DNA of 64,000 nt from Entophlyctis helioformis (GCA_025526915.1 JAHLKH010000001.1:248001-312000); one strand, 5' to 3'. Counted from the first letter of the stretch, positions 32,700 to 45,454 are shown. The notes: generated from the letters alone by a model not told the origin. A program made the numbers and translations.

Positions 32700-35600
32700 T
32701 CAGTTTGGTCTTGCGGGGATAGGCGGCAGAACAGGCGGAAGCGGCATCGTTGTCTTGTGCAGTAAATCACCCGTCACCGCTGGTGTGCATTTATCGTCAT
32801 TCAGTCCATACCACACAACACGGATCTCTGCCACAACATGCACGACTTACGAGGGTCAACAAGCTGCTTGACGGTCTTGGTCTTGAGCTCGGCAGCGATA
32901 AAGTCGCGAAGAGGGATGCGGTTCTTCTTGGCATCGTGCAGCTTATACAGCCGCTCGCGGTGTGCCTGCAGATCCATGCGCAGCGAGTTGACCTCGCTGG
33001 AAAGAATGGGGATTGCATTGCATCAATCAGTCCAGTGCACATCATCTGCAGTCAGCGTTGGACCAGATGTACCTTGTGAGTGTAATGTTCTCCAGCACCA
33101 TCTTCTGGCTGTTCTCGACGCGCTTGCCATCGTCCTTTGTGAGCTGCTCCTTGAGCATGCCAACCGTCTTTTCCAGATGCTCGCGCGTCCGTGCCGACTC
33201 CATCTCCTCCTCGTTGGGTAGAGGCAGCTCATCGACGTTGCCAGAGCCAGAATCGGCGGTCGAGCCACGCTTGGCACCAATCTTTTCGCCAAGACGGTCA
33301 AGAACAAGGAACAGCTCCGTGTTGGTGCAGTTGGGGATCTCGTGCGGCAGTGGATTCTCTGGTGGATCGGTCGAGATGTCGCGGTACTTGTGGTACAATG
33401 CAATCAAGTGGCGCTGTTGGAGGCATCGACCTGCCGTCAATATCTTGACTCAATCACGGGATTTCACATGTCCTCACCTTGAGCTCGCCCATGTTGGCGC
33501 GGTGCTTATAGACGCTGCGCAGATCGCGCTGGAATCGCCGGATGATGGCCATGACCTGCTTGTGGCGCCACTCTTCGGAAAAGTGGTCGCGATGTGTTGC
33601 GTGGTGCGCATGAGCATGTCCTGGTACTCTGTGTCGAGCTCTTCGTGGCGCATGTGGTATTGGCGGATCTCTTCGCCATTTCCTAACAGGGACAGCCATC
33701 GTTAGCCAGCCCCCACACTCCACCAGTCAGGCCCAACTTGGTGCACACCTTGATCTGGTCCGTGAGCTTGACAATGTCCTTCTCGCGAGGCTCGACCTGC
33801 TTGTGCAACTCGACAATCTTGTAGTCGAGCACAAACTTGAACTTTTCCAGCTCCTGATTCTTTTTCTTAGATCATAGATGCGCTTCTCCTTGTCGAGAAT
33901 CGTGTCGTCACGCTCCTGCATCTCCTTCTTGACACCAACAATGTCGTTCTCAAACGACCGGATGATGGCGTGCAGCTTCTTCTCTTCGGTGATGCTCTTG
34001 GCCAGCTCGCGCTTGTGCTCCTCGATCTGGCGCGTGAGGCCGTCAAACTTGGACTTCATGTTGAGGTTCTCTTCGCGGATCGTCAGCAGCGACTCGCGCT
34101 CTTCCTTGAGCTTGATCTCAAAGTTGTACACAATCTCGAGTGACTCCTTCTCGACATCGCTGTCAATGTCCGTCATGAGCCCCTCAAACTCTTGCTTCTG
34201 GTGCTGGAAGCGGCCCTTGGACTGGGCATGGCAGCAATGATGGTTCTGCTGTTTCAGCCAACCGTTTCCGCCATGCACTGGTGTTGACTACAAGATCGAG
34301 GTGCTCACCTTCTGGATCACGTCCTGCTTCTCTTGGAGCTTCTTCTTGTAGAACATGTTCGTTTCGTGCATCTTTGCTTGTGCATGCTCTCAATGTCGAT
34401 GCTCTGTGTCGTCCATTGTTGCTGCAGAATGTCCATCTTGCGCTCAAGCTCGGTGTACTTTTCTGCCTCGGACTTCATCTTGTTGCTGAATGCAGCTTCC
34501 ATTTCCTAGACACCCAAGCGTGTGAGCCCATCAACACGATTGCTACTTAAGCATCTTCTCTGCTTACCCAGAGCTCTTCCTTGTGCATCTTCTTGGTCTC
34601 CACCATGCTCCGCTTGCGATCCACTTCGCTGTCTTCTGCGTCTTGCTTCAGAGTCGCCGCAGTCTGTGCGTGGTTCGCGGTCAGCCAACCTCTGCCGTGG
34701 ACAAGTCTGTCCATCACACGATGCGGCCACCAACCATCTTGAGTGCTTCGACTTCCGCAGTGTACTTGTCGGTAACCTCTTTGATCTTGAGGTTGTACGC
34801 GTTGTCCTTGATCTTGAGCTGAGCATCGCTTTCTGCTTTCAGTTCCTGTCCATCACACACCGCGACATGGCAAGCACCAGTCAGCCGCACCACATACATC
34901 AATCGCACGCAACGAGTGGCATCGCGCACATCGACACGCTGCTTGAGCTCGCTCATGGTGCGGTAGTTTTCGCGCAAATCCGACTTGGTGACCAAGATCT
35001 GTGGCATCGGATGCGTGTGTCAGTCAGAGTGCCTCTGACGCTTCTATCGATGCACACAAACCTCGTCGCTGTATGTCCAGTCCTTCTCGCGTCGGATAGA
35101 TCGGCCGTCTCTATCCTGGATACGGAAGATCCATACACACCCGTCTTCTGAGCAGGTGAACAGGTACTGGTCGTCAAACGAAGTGCGAATCTGCGTGATA
35201 GGCGCCGAGTGGAACGCGTGCTCTTGGTAGTCTGACGTGACCATGGCAAAGTCTTGGCTGAATGGATACCGTAGCGAGCGCACGCCGCCCTTGGTTGTCG
35301 TGGAAAACAGCATCTGCCCCGACTTTGACATGATCACTGCGGGATGGTCAGCATGCCCCGCTAAAGCTCGAGTCTTGAGCCATTTCCCATGTTGAGAGCC
35401 TACCGTGCATCACAGACGTCTTGGCTGGGATCTCGCGAGCAACCATGCCGTTTACGATTTCCTGGCTGGCAAGTCAGCACACTTGTGGCATGGAGAACGG
35501 CCGTGGACTCTGATCTGAACTCACCCGAATGTTTCCTTCGGCCGACACTGTGTAAATCAGCTTGGCGGTGTGGTTCATGGCAGCCGTCATTTCCAGCGTC

Positions 35601-37504
35601 GAGTTTCCAGGGATGTCGACTTCCTTCTTGAGCGTCGCAAGATTCCACTGCGACACCACGCCGTCGGCCGTGAACGTGATCATCTTGTTGTCGTCGTTGG
35701 ACCATGCGATCGACTTGATCTTTCCCGTCTGCGACTTGAGGTGGCCAATGACATCAAACGACCACGTGTTGTAGATGACTACTGAGGCTCCCCACACTGC
35801 GGCAAAGTACTGCACCAGCACCAGTCGTTAGCTGTTTATCAAGTGCGAGGGGCCATGCCGACCGGCGATTACCTGTCCGCCATTGCTAAAGTGGCACTCT
35901 TTGCAGCCTCGGATGTTGGTGTCCCAAAAGGGTCGGATGTCGTCAATCAGGATGGCCATCAACTTGAGGGTCGTCGGGAATCCTGCCAGAAGATACAGTC
36001 CATTGGGATGGATCGCCACGCTGGTTGAGAATGTCAGCATGCAGCTGGCAGGTAGCTCCTCCAGTCACGCTGTGCACTACTGTACCATTGGGCGGCATCC
36101 TCAAAGTACTTGACAACTTCTACGGTGCTATCCATGTAGTTCCAGACGCGGATAGACTTGTCGATGCCGCTCGTGACAAGCAGCGGCTTGCTGACGCTGA
36201 CGTCCATGCCAACAATGTTGCCCGTGTGGAATGACTGCGCCAGCCGATCACACTTGACTTCATCGCCCTGTCCAAGGTGCCAAGTGTTTCCGTGAGTCAG
36301 AAAGCATTGCAGTGTGTGTCACATGCAACGCGCACCTTGGTGTCCGCATCAAACGACACGTTGTAGATCTGGCTGTTCTTCATCGTTACCACAGCGGTAT
36401 CCTCATGCGGCCCAAGCGCAATGCAGCTGATCTCGGCCTCCTCGAGCAAAAACTCCTTGCTCTTCTTGTAAAAGAACGTATCCTCGGTCTTGTCAAAGAG
36501 AACGCCTACGCCGGTGCTCAGACCAGCAATCAGGCCCGACGAGAACGACATGATGGTGTTGACGGCAGGAATGATGCTGTTTCCCGAATGTGGGATGACG
36601 TACGAAATCTCGAGCACGAGCTCGCCAGCGTCAAAGATGAGAATCTTGGAGTCCTGCGTGCCGGCCACGATGCGGCTCTCGTTCACCCACGAGTGGCACA
36701 GAATGTTCTGAACAGCGATCGCAACAGAAAGACGTAAGCCGTGTTGTTCAAGCGAGTCTGCGCAGATGCAGCAATGCACGTCCCACCTTGTCCATTTTGT
36801 TTTGGTGCGCCATCTTGAAGACGCCTTCCACAAAGCGGAAGATGCGGAAGAGGTTGTTTCCGGTGGCGCAGATCTGCGTGTTGATTGGATCGTGATGGTT
36901 GCATGTCATGAGGCTGACGTCGGTGGTCGCATTGGTGGTTGTCTTGGTCCATGTGACCATCTTGCCCTTGTCCAGAGACCACATGTACAAGCCCCTTTGC
37001 AAGTGTGTGCATGGTGAGCGATCGCCCATCACGAACAGCCGAGACGTTGCCGCGCCACTCACCAGTCTGGCCCAGCGGCCTGTGCGACAATGTGCTTGTT
37101 GTCGTTGGTAATGCAATCGAGATAAACTCTTTGGTGCTGGATGCCTCGCCGGTCGAAAACACCTTGCGGCGTCTGCCCGTCTGCAAGTCGTACAGCATCA
37201 CCGTCGCGTTCTTTTCCATCTCCGGCGTGCTTTTGTTGGACGACAGAATGCGGATTCCAATGGCGACGCACGAGCCTGTCGCGCTGACGGCCATGGTGCT
37301 CATTGCTTCGCCATCGACATGTACAGGGATAATCTTTTGCGTGCGCTGCTCGATGTTGTACTGCACGATCTGCAGGCCGGCCGGGTAGATGACCGATGTT
37401 TCGTCCAAGTAACACACATTGTTACGCACGTCTTGGTTGAGGCCAAAGACGTGGCTGGACAGGCAGACACGTCGCACGGCATGATGGGTCGCATCGCGTT
37501 CCAA
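32700..37504 (-). CDS. CFAP57: CFAP57-like WD-repeat/coiled-coil flagellar protein
   Basis: Relatives help attach inner-arm dynein in the axoneme. The N-terminal half has two WD-repeat propellers over exons near 37063-37454, 36787-36995, 36336-36707, 36085-36267, 35873-36020, 35525-35810, 35402-35462 and 35065-35341. [38 protein letters not shown] and [17 protein letters not shown] match CFAP57 closely. Further exons down to 32700 encode an almost continuous coiled coil with [22 protein letters not shown] sequence. The first exon was not found: coding seems to enter at an acceptor near 37454. One added base each restores frame near 37118, 34384, 33865 and 33575. Roughly 1,200 residues in all. 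Confidence 0.87.
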
Positions 37505-38654
37505 AGCGGCAGGCAGACGGTGCAGTTAGTCATCTGCTCTAGCGTGAAAGAGTTTGCAGCTCGATCACTGCCATCATCTGCACAACCATCCAATGCACAT
37601 CGGTGGGCTGTCCACCATGGGTCAAATTCCAAGCAGCGCACCTCGCCGTAAGCGTCGGAAGAGACATGGCAAGCGTCCCTGAGCGCGAACTGCTGCTTCT
37701 GGTTGCGGCAAGGAACTTTGCTCGAATGGCAAAGCGGCATGGTCTATAGCCATCGCAGATGACGTCATCAGCGATTGGTGCCAAGAGTGCGGCCTTGACA
37801 GCGCTTTTCCATAGAGGACATTAGACGCCTTGAGCAAGGAGACACGCCCACGACAGCAAGACATGCCCGCCAGCAAGAACAGACACCTTATCGGGCCGCG
37901 GCCAGACCCGCATCCCGAAATACCTGCTGTAAGTCGTCAATGAAGGAAGAGCAGAGCGCGTTCTGCCACTGACGGTCGACGGTGACGCGGCGGTACGGCA
38001 CCTGCAGGCGGGACGCACCATGCATCAGGACCCAGACAATACAGCAAAGGATTGCCTCAAGTGGGGACGCCGTGCCATGGTATGCGCCATTGCGAGTGTG
38101 GCTGGCTTGGCATGTGAGACTGAAGGACAACCTGGCACGGCAACCATAGGAGCTGGACAATATCCGACCGGTCGGCAGTCCTGTGGGCGGCAGGAATCAG
38201 TCCAAAGACGCGGAGATGATGCAGCGCGCTCCGCTGACGCACGGCGTTGTCTGTGATCGCACGCACACGGCAAGTAGCTCTGCCGCCATCGGCATCACCA
38301 CATCGAATGGCATTGTGTGTGCGCATCTGCTCATTATCGTCATTGTTTGGCATGGCAGGCGGCCGAAGTCATCTTTCCTGCACGCCAAAACCCATTGCTC
38401 AGTGTGCGTGCCTGAATGGTTTGCTCCTGCGTGCAGTGCATTGCCGTGCCAAGCGCCGTGACTGGCTGACACACGCTGCCAACATCGCAAACGTTTCGAC
38501 GTGCAGGAGCGAGAAGCCAATCGCGAGGCAATTTACCACCGCAAGGAGCATCAGGTCCTTGGTATGCTCTTGTTTGGATTCATGTTCGCTTTAGACCTCT
38601 CGTAGAACTCATTTGCATCCGCCTGCACGAATGGCGCATGGACTATAGGCAGAT
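37505..38654. other. Region with unresolved exons between CFAP57 and EFHB-like genes
   Basis: About 1.15 kb holds no complete gene I can build. Short stretches look coding: a clean minus-strand exon at 37924-38001 and, on the plus strand near 38497-38560, an exon-like segment EREANREAIYHRKEHQ. The missing first exon of CFAP57 and 5' exons of the EFHB-like gene should lie here, and a further small gene is possible. Confidence 0.5.
37924..38001 (-). CDS. Orphan exon, unidentified
   Basis: An in-phase 78-bp exon bounded by CTGCAG at its 5' side and CAG-GTATTT at its 3' side, encoding 26 residues with VPYRRVTVDRQWQNAL and SSFIDDLQQ. Composition and splice sites suggest a real exon, but neither partner exons nor the family are recognised. 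It may belong to a small gene inside the flagellar block or be an upstream exon of CFAP57. Confidence 0.4.
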
Positions 38655-39949
38655 CCGCCAACAAGGATCCCGCACTCCCCGAGTTTACCAATGACCCGCA
38701 ATTCAAGTACGGCAAAGCAACTCGCAGAAGTACGCGAACCGCCCTACACCTGCCAGACAAGCGCTCAGTTGTGGTGTCCGCAAAACTGATCCATGCACAA
38801 ACTTGCAACAGGCGAGGGAGTGGCAGACATTATGCACCCGCCTGTGCCGCCCATGTCTGCAGAGGAGCTGTCAGAGGAAGATCGCATCCACCGACTGTAC
38901 ATTCTCAGCCATTCCTCGTACCGGCCTGGCGAGCGTCGCATGCACTACGGCCCTGGCTGGAAGGTCCCGAACGACCAAGATACCTTTGTCCGCCACCGCC
39001 TCGACAATGACGGCAGTCGCGTGCGCAACACCATGTACTGGGAGGAAGAGCATACCCAGTTGAGTTGAGCATCTCGCGTGCAGGCTTGACAGCATTCTGA
39101 CATGGTGGGCTGGTGGTGTCCTTGCTGTACGGATACGACAGAGAGCTCCGCAGCAAGCTGATCAGCTCGCGTCTTGCAGACTTTCGTGAGCGGCAGCAGC
39201 CCGAGATTGGCAAAGTGCACGACCCGTAAGTATGGCTGGGTGGATGACTGGCATGCCGCCATGTCCCGCCACTGACCAGGCAACATCTGTTGACGTGTCG
39301 ACAGGATCAAGAGCACGATCGCGCACTTGTCGCCCAACCATACGTTTGGCATTTCATTCCCAGCCGACGAGTACACTGTCTGCGATCTCCTCGGGTATCG
39401 CCATCCCAAGCCCACGGCGGTCGTCGAAAAGGACAAGACCAAGCTGCCCCAGCAGGTCTCTCCACCAACTACTGCGACGATCTCGATCTGCAACGGTACA
39501 TTGTGCGCAAGCTCGGCGACCAGGAGGACAAGTCTGTGCCGCTCAAGATCACCGAGGACGTGCCTGGGGGTGTGCCCAACCCAGTGCATGTTGCTCGCTT
39601 CGATGTCAGCCATGCGTTTGGCGTGCCGACCGTCCGCGACCCGCGTGGCCGTCTACGCACCAAGAAGCTTGCCGACTTTACCGTGAGTTGGGCTGGTGCC
39701 AAGCAACCTGGCGATCGCATACACTAACCATCATCATGTGGACTGCACAGAACTATGGCGATGAACTCGGTGCAAAGGGTATGTCGTGGCTGGGATGGGC
39801 ACTGAGAGTGGCGATCATGCTGACCACGTGCGATGGCACGGACAGGCTTGATGTACCCAACGCCACGAAACGTGTTTGGCCTGCAGCAGTTGCGTGAGTT
39901 TGAGAGACAGATCAACGCCGCAACGAGCGCCAAGGTTGCCGCTGTGTGA
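38655..39949 (+). CDS. EFHB/CFAP21-like flagellar protein, 5' end uncertain
   Basis: Animal and algal relatives are microtubule inner proteins of motile axonemes. Coding is recognisable from ANKDPALPEFTNDPQFKYGKAT (near 38660-38720) through EGVADIMHPPVPP and SYRPGERRMHYGPGW. Later exons are 39142-39225, 39305-39682, 39751-39778 and 39846-39949, the preceding one ending at 39058. SSRLADFRERQQPEIGKVHDP and HTFGISFPADEY are the EFHB signature. No EF-hand loop is seen, and the C terminus (NVFGLQQLREFERQIN) differs from animal EFHB, so this may be a shortened form. One added base near 39456 (CAGGTC) restores KLPQQGLSTNYCDDLDLQRY. The start codon was not found. Confidence 0.72.
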
Positions 39950-40400
39950 GCCGTGTGGACCAGCCGTGGATGGCCATGATTCTTATAATGCCTGAATGCC
40001 TCTCTACTCTCCGTTATGCATGGCTCTGTTCAATGAAAGCTGGTACAGCCAGATGGACTCGTCGAGCGGTTGTTGGGCCCGGCAGAGCGCATCGACTGTG
40101 CACTCGCTGCCAGTGACGTGCAAGGTGTCTGCCAAGTGGATCGTGCTCTCCCTTCATTGTCTGCGCGGGCCTGTACACACGGAAGAGCCGCACGCTGTAC
40201 ACATCTGTATGCACACATATACATGAACAGTGGAGCAGATCGCATGCATCCACAGCCGCAACCGAGCATCGTCGTGCTCTGGGAATCTCATGCCGTGCCT
40301 GGCATGCCTCGGCATGGATGGATGGGATCACCAACCGAGTCTTTGACATCTCGTTGGCGGCCCACGGGAAGCATATCCAAGACGACCTTCATTCCGCCGA
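39950..40400. other. Convergent intergenic region, nothing recognised
   Basis: These 451 bp separate the EFHB-like stop from the DAP1 stop. Short open frames are present on both strands but none has coding character I can support. Confidence 0.5.
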
Positions 40401-41031
40401 TCAGAAGCGGGTCTTGACAGGCGACGACGAGGTGCTCGTGTTCTCGACGAGCATCCCGACATGGTCGTACTTGCCCGCGAAAAAGTCTGCCCACTCGGCG
40501 AGCGCCTGACGCTCCTCGCCCGTGAGGTCGGCGAGCGTGTCGATCGGGCCGTTGATGTCGACCAGCATCGAGGCGTCAAACGAGTGTTTGGCGAGGCCGC
40601 GCGAAGCGTCTCGGCCGGAAAAGTTCTCATACGCCGAGCCGGGGCCGTAGAAGCCCGGGCTGCGCGAGACGTCGTACACTTTGCCGTTGACGCCCATGTA
40701 GATGGGGCGGCCGTCCCGGCCGTCGTACTGCGCAAGGGTCTTGGGCGTAAAGCGCCGCAGCTCAATGACGTCTGTCGATGTGGGGCGGTGAGTTTGGGTC
40801 GTTCAAGCTGCTGTCTGGTCTGGCTGGCTCTGTCTGGCTGGCTGGCTCGCTGGCTGGCTGGCTGGCTGGCTGGCAAGTGTGGGGCAGGCACTCACTGGGA
40901 TGCTGCGGGGGTGCGACCTGGATCTTGTCGGGGAACAGCGCCGAGTGCAGGGTGACGGCCAGCACGGCCGCCAGAGCCCAGTTGAGCGGGTTGGAGATGA
41001 GGCTGCTGACAACGTCGCTGGCAAACGACAT
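40401..41031 (-). CDS. DAP1: DAP1/PGRMC cytochrome b5-like haem protein
   Basis: Membrane-bound haem protein that supports cytochrome P450 enzymes of sterol synthesis such as Erg11. Exons 40896-41031 and 40401-40771 give 168 residues. The first 45 contain one transmembrane helix (NWALAAVLAVTLHSALF). The b5-like domain follows: LRRFTPKTLAQYDGRDGRP, IYMGVNGKVYDVS, FYGPGSAYENFSGRDASRGLA, where the first Tyr after GF aligns with the haem-ligand Tyr of PGRMC1. The intron (40772-40895) carries a CTGG array. Stop to EFHB-like stop is 451 bp; the next kinase gene ends 46 bp upstream on the same strand. Confidence 0.93.
40820..40873. repeat. CTGG tetranucleotide array in DAP1 intron
   Basis: Around a dozen CTGG units with a few changes fill the middle of the only DAP1 intron. 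Confidence 0.85.
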
Positions 41032-41077
41032 GGTGTGGGTTGGTGTGGTTTGGGTAACAGCGGCGGGGAAAACTCGT

Positions 41078-44000
41078 TCATTGCCTGGACCAGCTTTGGC
41101 GCTTTGGGTCGTTCAAGGGCGACGGCCGCGACGGCGCAAGGGATCCAGATCCAGGGCCAGAGCTGCTCGTCTGCGCGGCCTGCTGCGACTGCTGCATCTG
41201 GTGCTGGTGGATCTGCTGCTGGAACTGCTGCTGGCGCTGCTGCACAATCGACGGCTGGCCCGGTAGCGGCATGCCAAACCGATCAGCGGCCACAGACGGT
41301 GCCACTGCTGATGCTGCTGCTGCTGCTGATGCTGCTGCGTTTCCGAATGGCGCGGCGGCTTGTCCGGTCGATGCACCAAACCCGGCAGACTGTGGCGTGG
41401 ATGGATTGGCAGCCGCTGGTTTGGATGCAGCAAGGGCTGTGAACGGATCGTGTGGTGAAGTCGCGATCCACTGCTGCTGCTGCTGCTTGCTGCTGCTGGC
41501 TTGCTGGTTGCATGGACTGCATCGGTTGCATCGGTTGCATGGGAACAGCAAACGGCGATGCTCCCATTGCAGACTGCGCCATCGAAGCAACGCCAGGACT
41601 CTGCCCACTCTGTCCAGCAGACATGCTCTGCCCAAACGGAAAGTCGCTTCCATTGCCACCGCCGATCGATGCCGACGGCCGATGGGTGCGCGGCGGCTTG
41701 GGCGGTGCCTGTGGGAGGCTGTCAAACCCAAGAGGGTCAAAGCCGCCCGAAGGCGGACGCGTCGCAGATGTGATGGACGGGTTGGTTGGACTGCCTTGTG
41801 TGAGCAACAAGCCAGCAAACGCCGCATCGCCAACGAGACTCGACGGCCGTCCTTGCTGCTGCATAGGCGATTGCTGGAACTGTTGCTGCTGCTGGAACTG
41901 CTGCTGTTGCTGTTGGAACGGTTGCTGCTGTTGCTGTTGCTGGTACGCCTGGCTAGTGCTCGGAGAAACACCAGTCGGCTGCAACATGCCTGCCGGCATC
42001 CATGCAGCAGGTCCAGCAGAAGCAACAGGCGCGGAAGTCGACGGCGATGCAGTCGGCCTGAACGTCGGCGATGCGTTGACCATGTTGTTTCCCGTGAGGA
42101 TCGGGCTCGTCTGGAACGGATCAAACGGATTGTTGGACGCAAACGGCGATGCGGCAGGGACAGGTACACCGCCCCATGACGCTGGCCGTGTTGAAGCGGC
42201 GGGCATAGCACTGCCATTATTGCTGCTGTTGTTGGATGTGGTGCTCAGTCGCGCAGAAGGCAGCAGCAAGCTGGGCAACTGCTGCATCGACTGCTGGTTG
42301 TGCAGCTGATGTTGCTGGGTCCCTGACGGCTGTTTCTGCAACATGCTGCCCATCATACTGGCGGCTGAGACGGCATGGCATGCTGTGACGGCGTGGACTG
42401 GACGCGCGCATGGACAAACGCGACGTTGTCGTTTGCACCAAACCCTTGTGCAAATGCACCACTGCCTGAAGACGGCATCTTTTGCTGCTGAGCAGAAAAC
42501 AGCTGCTGAGATTGCTGGAAAGCCTGCTGCTGGAGTTGCTGTTGGAGGATTTGCTGTTGCTGCGAGGGCATGGCGTCTGCAAAGGTCCCTGTGCCGCCAT
42601 ATGGCAGAGCAGCACCAAACGACGCAGAGCCGGGCCTGCTTGATGCCGACGACGCCGCCGTCACAGCAAATGGGTCGCTGTTGAGCAAAGTCATGCCAGA
42701 CGTAGGCGTGGTCATCGACGCTGGGAATGGATTGAAGGGGGAGCTGCTGATGGTGGGGTTGTCGCTGAGATTGACGTTGCTGCCTGACCCGGTGGAGCTC
42801 TGGGTCGTTCCGTCTGCCAGTTTTTGGGGACGGCCGCGGCGCATGGGTGCGACGTTCCCAGCCTGGTTCTGTGCCATGGACGACTGCGAGCCAAACAGAT
42901 TGGACCCAGATCCGCCCGCCTCGCGTCCGACCGCGGCTACGGTCCCCATGGCACGCGATGCAACTTCATCAACCGCGGGAGTGTCTGGCTTTGATGGCGT
43001 TGGCGGCTGTCCACAGTGAACAAGTTAGCGATCAGCACTCTGGCTGCGCCAATATCGTGAGCCTTTACCATCTTGAGGTTGTATGGGATACGCCGCATCT
43101 CGCACACGGCAGCATATGCCTGGAACACGTTGAAGCGTTTGGTAATGTCCCCCTCAAGCAACGCAGAGATGAGAGCCATCAGCTTTGGCGAGTACTGCGG
43201 GTAGCTGGGAGGCGTGTAGCGCACATTCAGGATCGCAAGTTTCCCGCCATCCTCAAACGGCGTTGTCTATAAACGGCAAGCCCGTGTGGATGAGAAGCCG
43301 CAGCAAGAAACCCTGCAATGTGATGCATGGCCACCTACAAAGTAGCACAACTTGTACAGCAGGATTCCCAGAGCCTGCAAGTGCGCAAGAGTCGGTCAGT
43401 TGGCGCATGATCGCTGGAACTGAAGAGGCAGCAAGCGACCCGAGCAACGTACCCATGTGTCGACTTTTTCGTTGAGGCCCTTCTTCTGGTACAAGTCGCA
43501 CATCTCCGGAGCACGGTACTGCAGGGTCGTAAACTTGGAGATCTCGTCCTCGAGCCGCCGAATGTCCTGCACGCCGAGGCTCACACCGCCAGGCACCACA
43601 CGTGTGGTACACGACCCAAAGTCGCAGAGCTTGCAGACGCCCGATGACGAGATGAGCACGTTCTCAATCTTGATGTCGCGATGAGCGATCGGCGGGTTGA
43701 ACGAGTGCATGTGGGCGACGGCCTCGCAGGCGTCGGAGAAGATGCGCAGGACCTCGTCTTCGTTGAGGCGGGTGTCGAGTTTTGTGTTGAGGTAGTCGAC
43801 CAGATGGCCGCCCTCGCAGTAGTCCATGAGGATGAGGACTTCGAACGAGCCGTCGCGCAGCATGGCCGTGGACGAGTCGATGAAGCGCACAATGTTCTTG
43901 TGTCCCGAGAGCTTGCGCTGACGGCAGGCAAGTCATCCAGCCATCCAGCCATCCAGCCAGCCAGTCATCCAGCAAGGCGGTCAGCGATCGCTCATGCTGC

Positions 44001-44650
44001 GTGTATGGCGCAGCGGCCTGCATGCTTACGTGATAGTCGACTTCCACGCGCAGCTCTTCCATGGCGGCTTCGTCGGGCAGGCGATGCGCTTCAGGACGGC
44101 TCTGGAGGCGGAGGTGTCTCCAGCGAGCACGGCGACCAGATACACGTGTGCAAACCCGCCTGCAGCCAGCCGGCCAGCCAGCCGCCAGTCAGTCCGCCAG
44201 TCAGTCCAGTGTCAGTCGTGGAGCCAGTCCATCCAAGCAAGCAGGCCGGCAGCAGGAAACAAGCTTCGACCAGCGTGGTTGCAACGCACCTTCGGCCAGA
44301 AAGCGCTCGATGGCCACCTGGCATCGGCCGACGGCCAAGGAGGTGCCGGCAGGATACGTGCCGGGCGGTGCCTGGGGCATGCTGCTGCCGCCTTGGCCAG
44401 CCGCCGCCGCTGCTGCTGCAGGGCCGCCCAAGCCACCGCTGCCCATCTGCGCCATGTCGCCAAACGAGGCCATGTGGCGGGCAGTGCGGGCCAGAGCGGC
44501 GTTGCTGGTGGACGAGACCGACGAGACCGAGTTGGCAGCGGCCGTGGCAGCCGCACCCATGGCGCCCACTGCGGCCGACAGCACCGACGACGAGCCCAGC
44601 AGGCCTTGGCTCGACTGCGCTCGGCTGTTCATTCGTTGGTTAGGGAACAC
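41078..44650 (-). CDS. Ark1/Prk1/AAK1-family Ser/Thr kinase (actin and endocytosis)
   Basis: NAK-family kinase; relatives phosphorylate endocytic adaptors and regulate cortical actin patches. Exons 44290-44650, 44030-44159, 43453-43917, 43339-43374, 43069-43266 and 41078-43006. Kinase features: EGGFAHVYLV glycine loop, AVLKRIA lysine, LILMDYCEGGHLVDYL, AHRDIKIENVLI, CDFGSCTT, YRAPEMCDL and ALGILLYKLCYF, all typical of this family. The 600-residue C-terminal tail is Gln-, Ser- and Pro-rich with several NPF/DPF-like endocytic motifs (NPFDPF, SDPFAV, HDPFTAL). One base must be added near 44068 and 42372, and two added (or one removed) within a CAG run near 41483; then every exon phase agrees. 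Total about 1,088 residues. Confidence 0.88.
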
Positions 44651-44810
44651 GGCCGCGTGCGTTTATTATTGGTCGGCCAAGCCGGCGTGCGCGGCTCGAG
44701 TGGCTCGAGTGGTCGGTGCATGTGGTGTTGTGGTTGTGCTGCTGCTGCATGTGGTGCTGCGTATGACGGCGCTGATCCGCCTGCAGCAGCGGCGGCGGCT
44801 GCTGCCCGTG

Positions 44811-45454
44811 TCAAGGCGGCGCCTTTGCGTTGGCCTGCGCCTCGTCGCACGACCGGATCTCGACACGCTTGAAGCGCACGATGCGGCGAGCCTCGCCAAT
44901 GTGGTGCATCGCACCGGCGCATTCCCTGCTGTTCCCGCTGTTCCCGCTGCCGTCGGTGCTGCTGATGGCCCACTGCCGCGAATCCCTGCCAGCCCGCCTG
45001 CGGCTGTTCCCGCTGGTGCAACAGATCCAGCCGTTGGTCCAGCAGATCCAGCCGTTGGTCCAGCCGGGCCGGCCACCGCGAACAGCAGGTCGGTGCCAAC
45101 CACAATGTCGGGCTCGCCGCGATACACCAGGTTGCCGACCCGCATCACGGGCGACGGCGTGTCGATGCCCTGTGCACGTCAGCCCACGTCAGCCCACCAG
45201 CCAGTCTACCAGCCAGCCCATGCACGCCAGCCCATCAGCCAGCCCAAGCGCAACGCACAATGAGCGACAGGCCGTTGTGCTCGGCCGCCTCGCGGTGCAG
45301 CGCCTCGACCGTCGTCTCGAACCCGAGGTCCAGCACCACAAACGCTGTCTGCCACGCCGCGCATGTCAGCCGCCTCATCCACGTATGCAGCACCGCATGC
45401 GCCCCTGCCCGCACCTCTTCGACGTAGTCATCGACGTGTCAGCGTCGTGGCTGT
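44811..45454 (-). CDS. TFIIIC small subunit (GTF3C6/Sfc7-like)
   Basis: Part of the RNA polymerase III factor that binds tRNA and 5S gene promoters. A middle exon (about 45259-45352) encodes TAFVVLDLGFETTVEALHRE; after an intron starting GTGCGT comes GIDTPSPVMRVGNLVYRGEPDIVVGTDLLF, the TFIIIC_sub6 core. A Gly/Ala/Pro/Thr-rich insert with two copies of GPTAGS then separates it from the conserved strand RRIVRFKRVEIR, near the C terminus. One added base near 44905 is needed to join insert and final strand. The first exon (DDYVEE) is short and its ATG is not certain; 45454 is a guess. It faces WRS1 across fewer than 100 bp. Confidence 0.72.
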
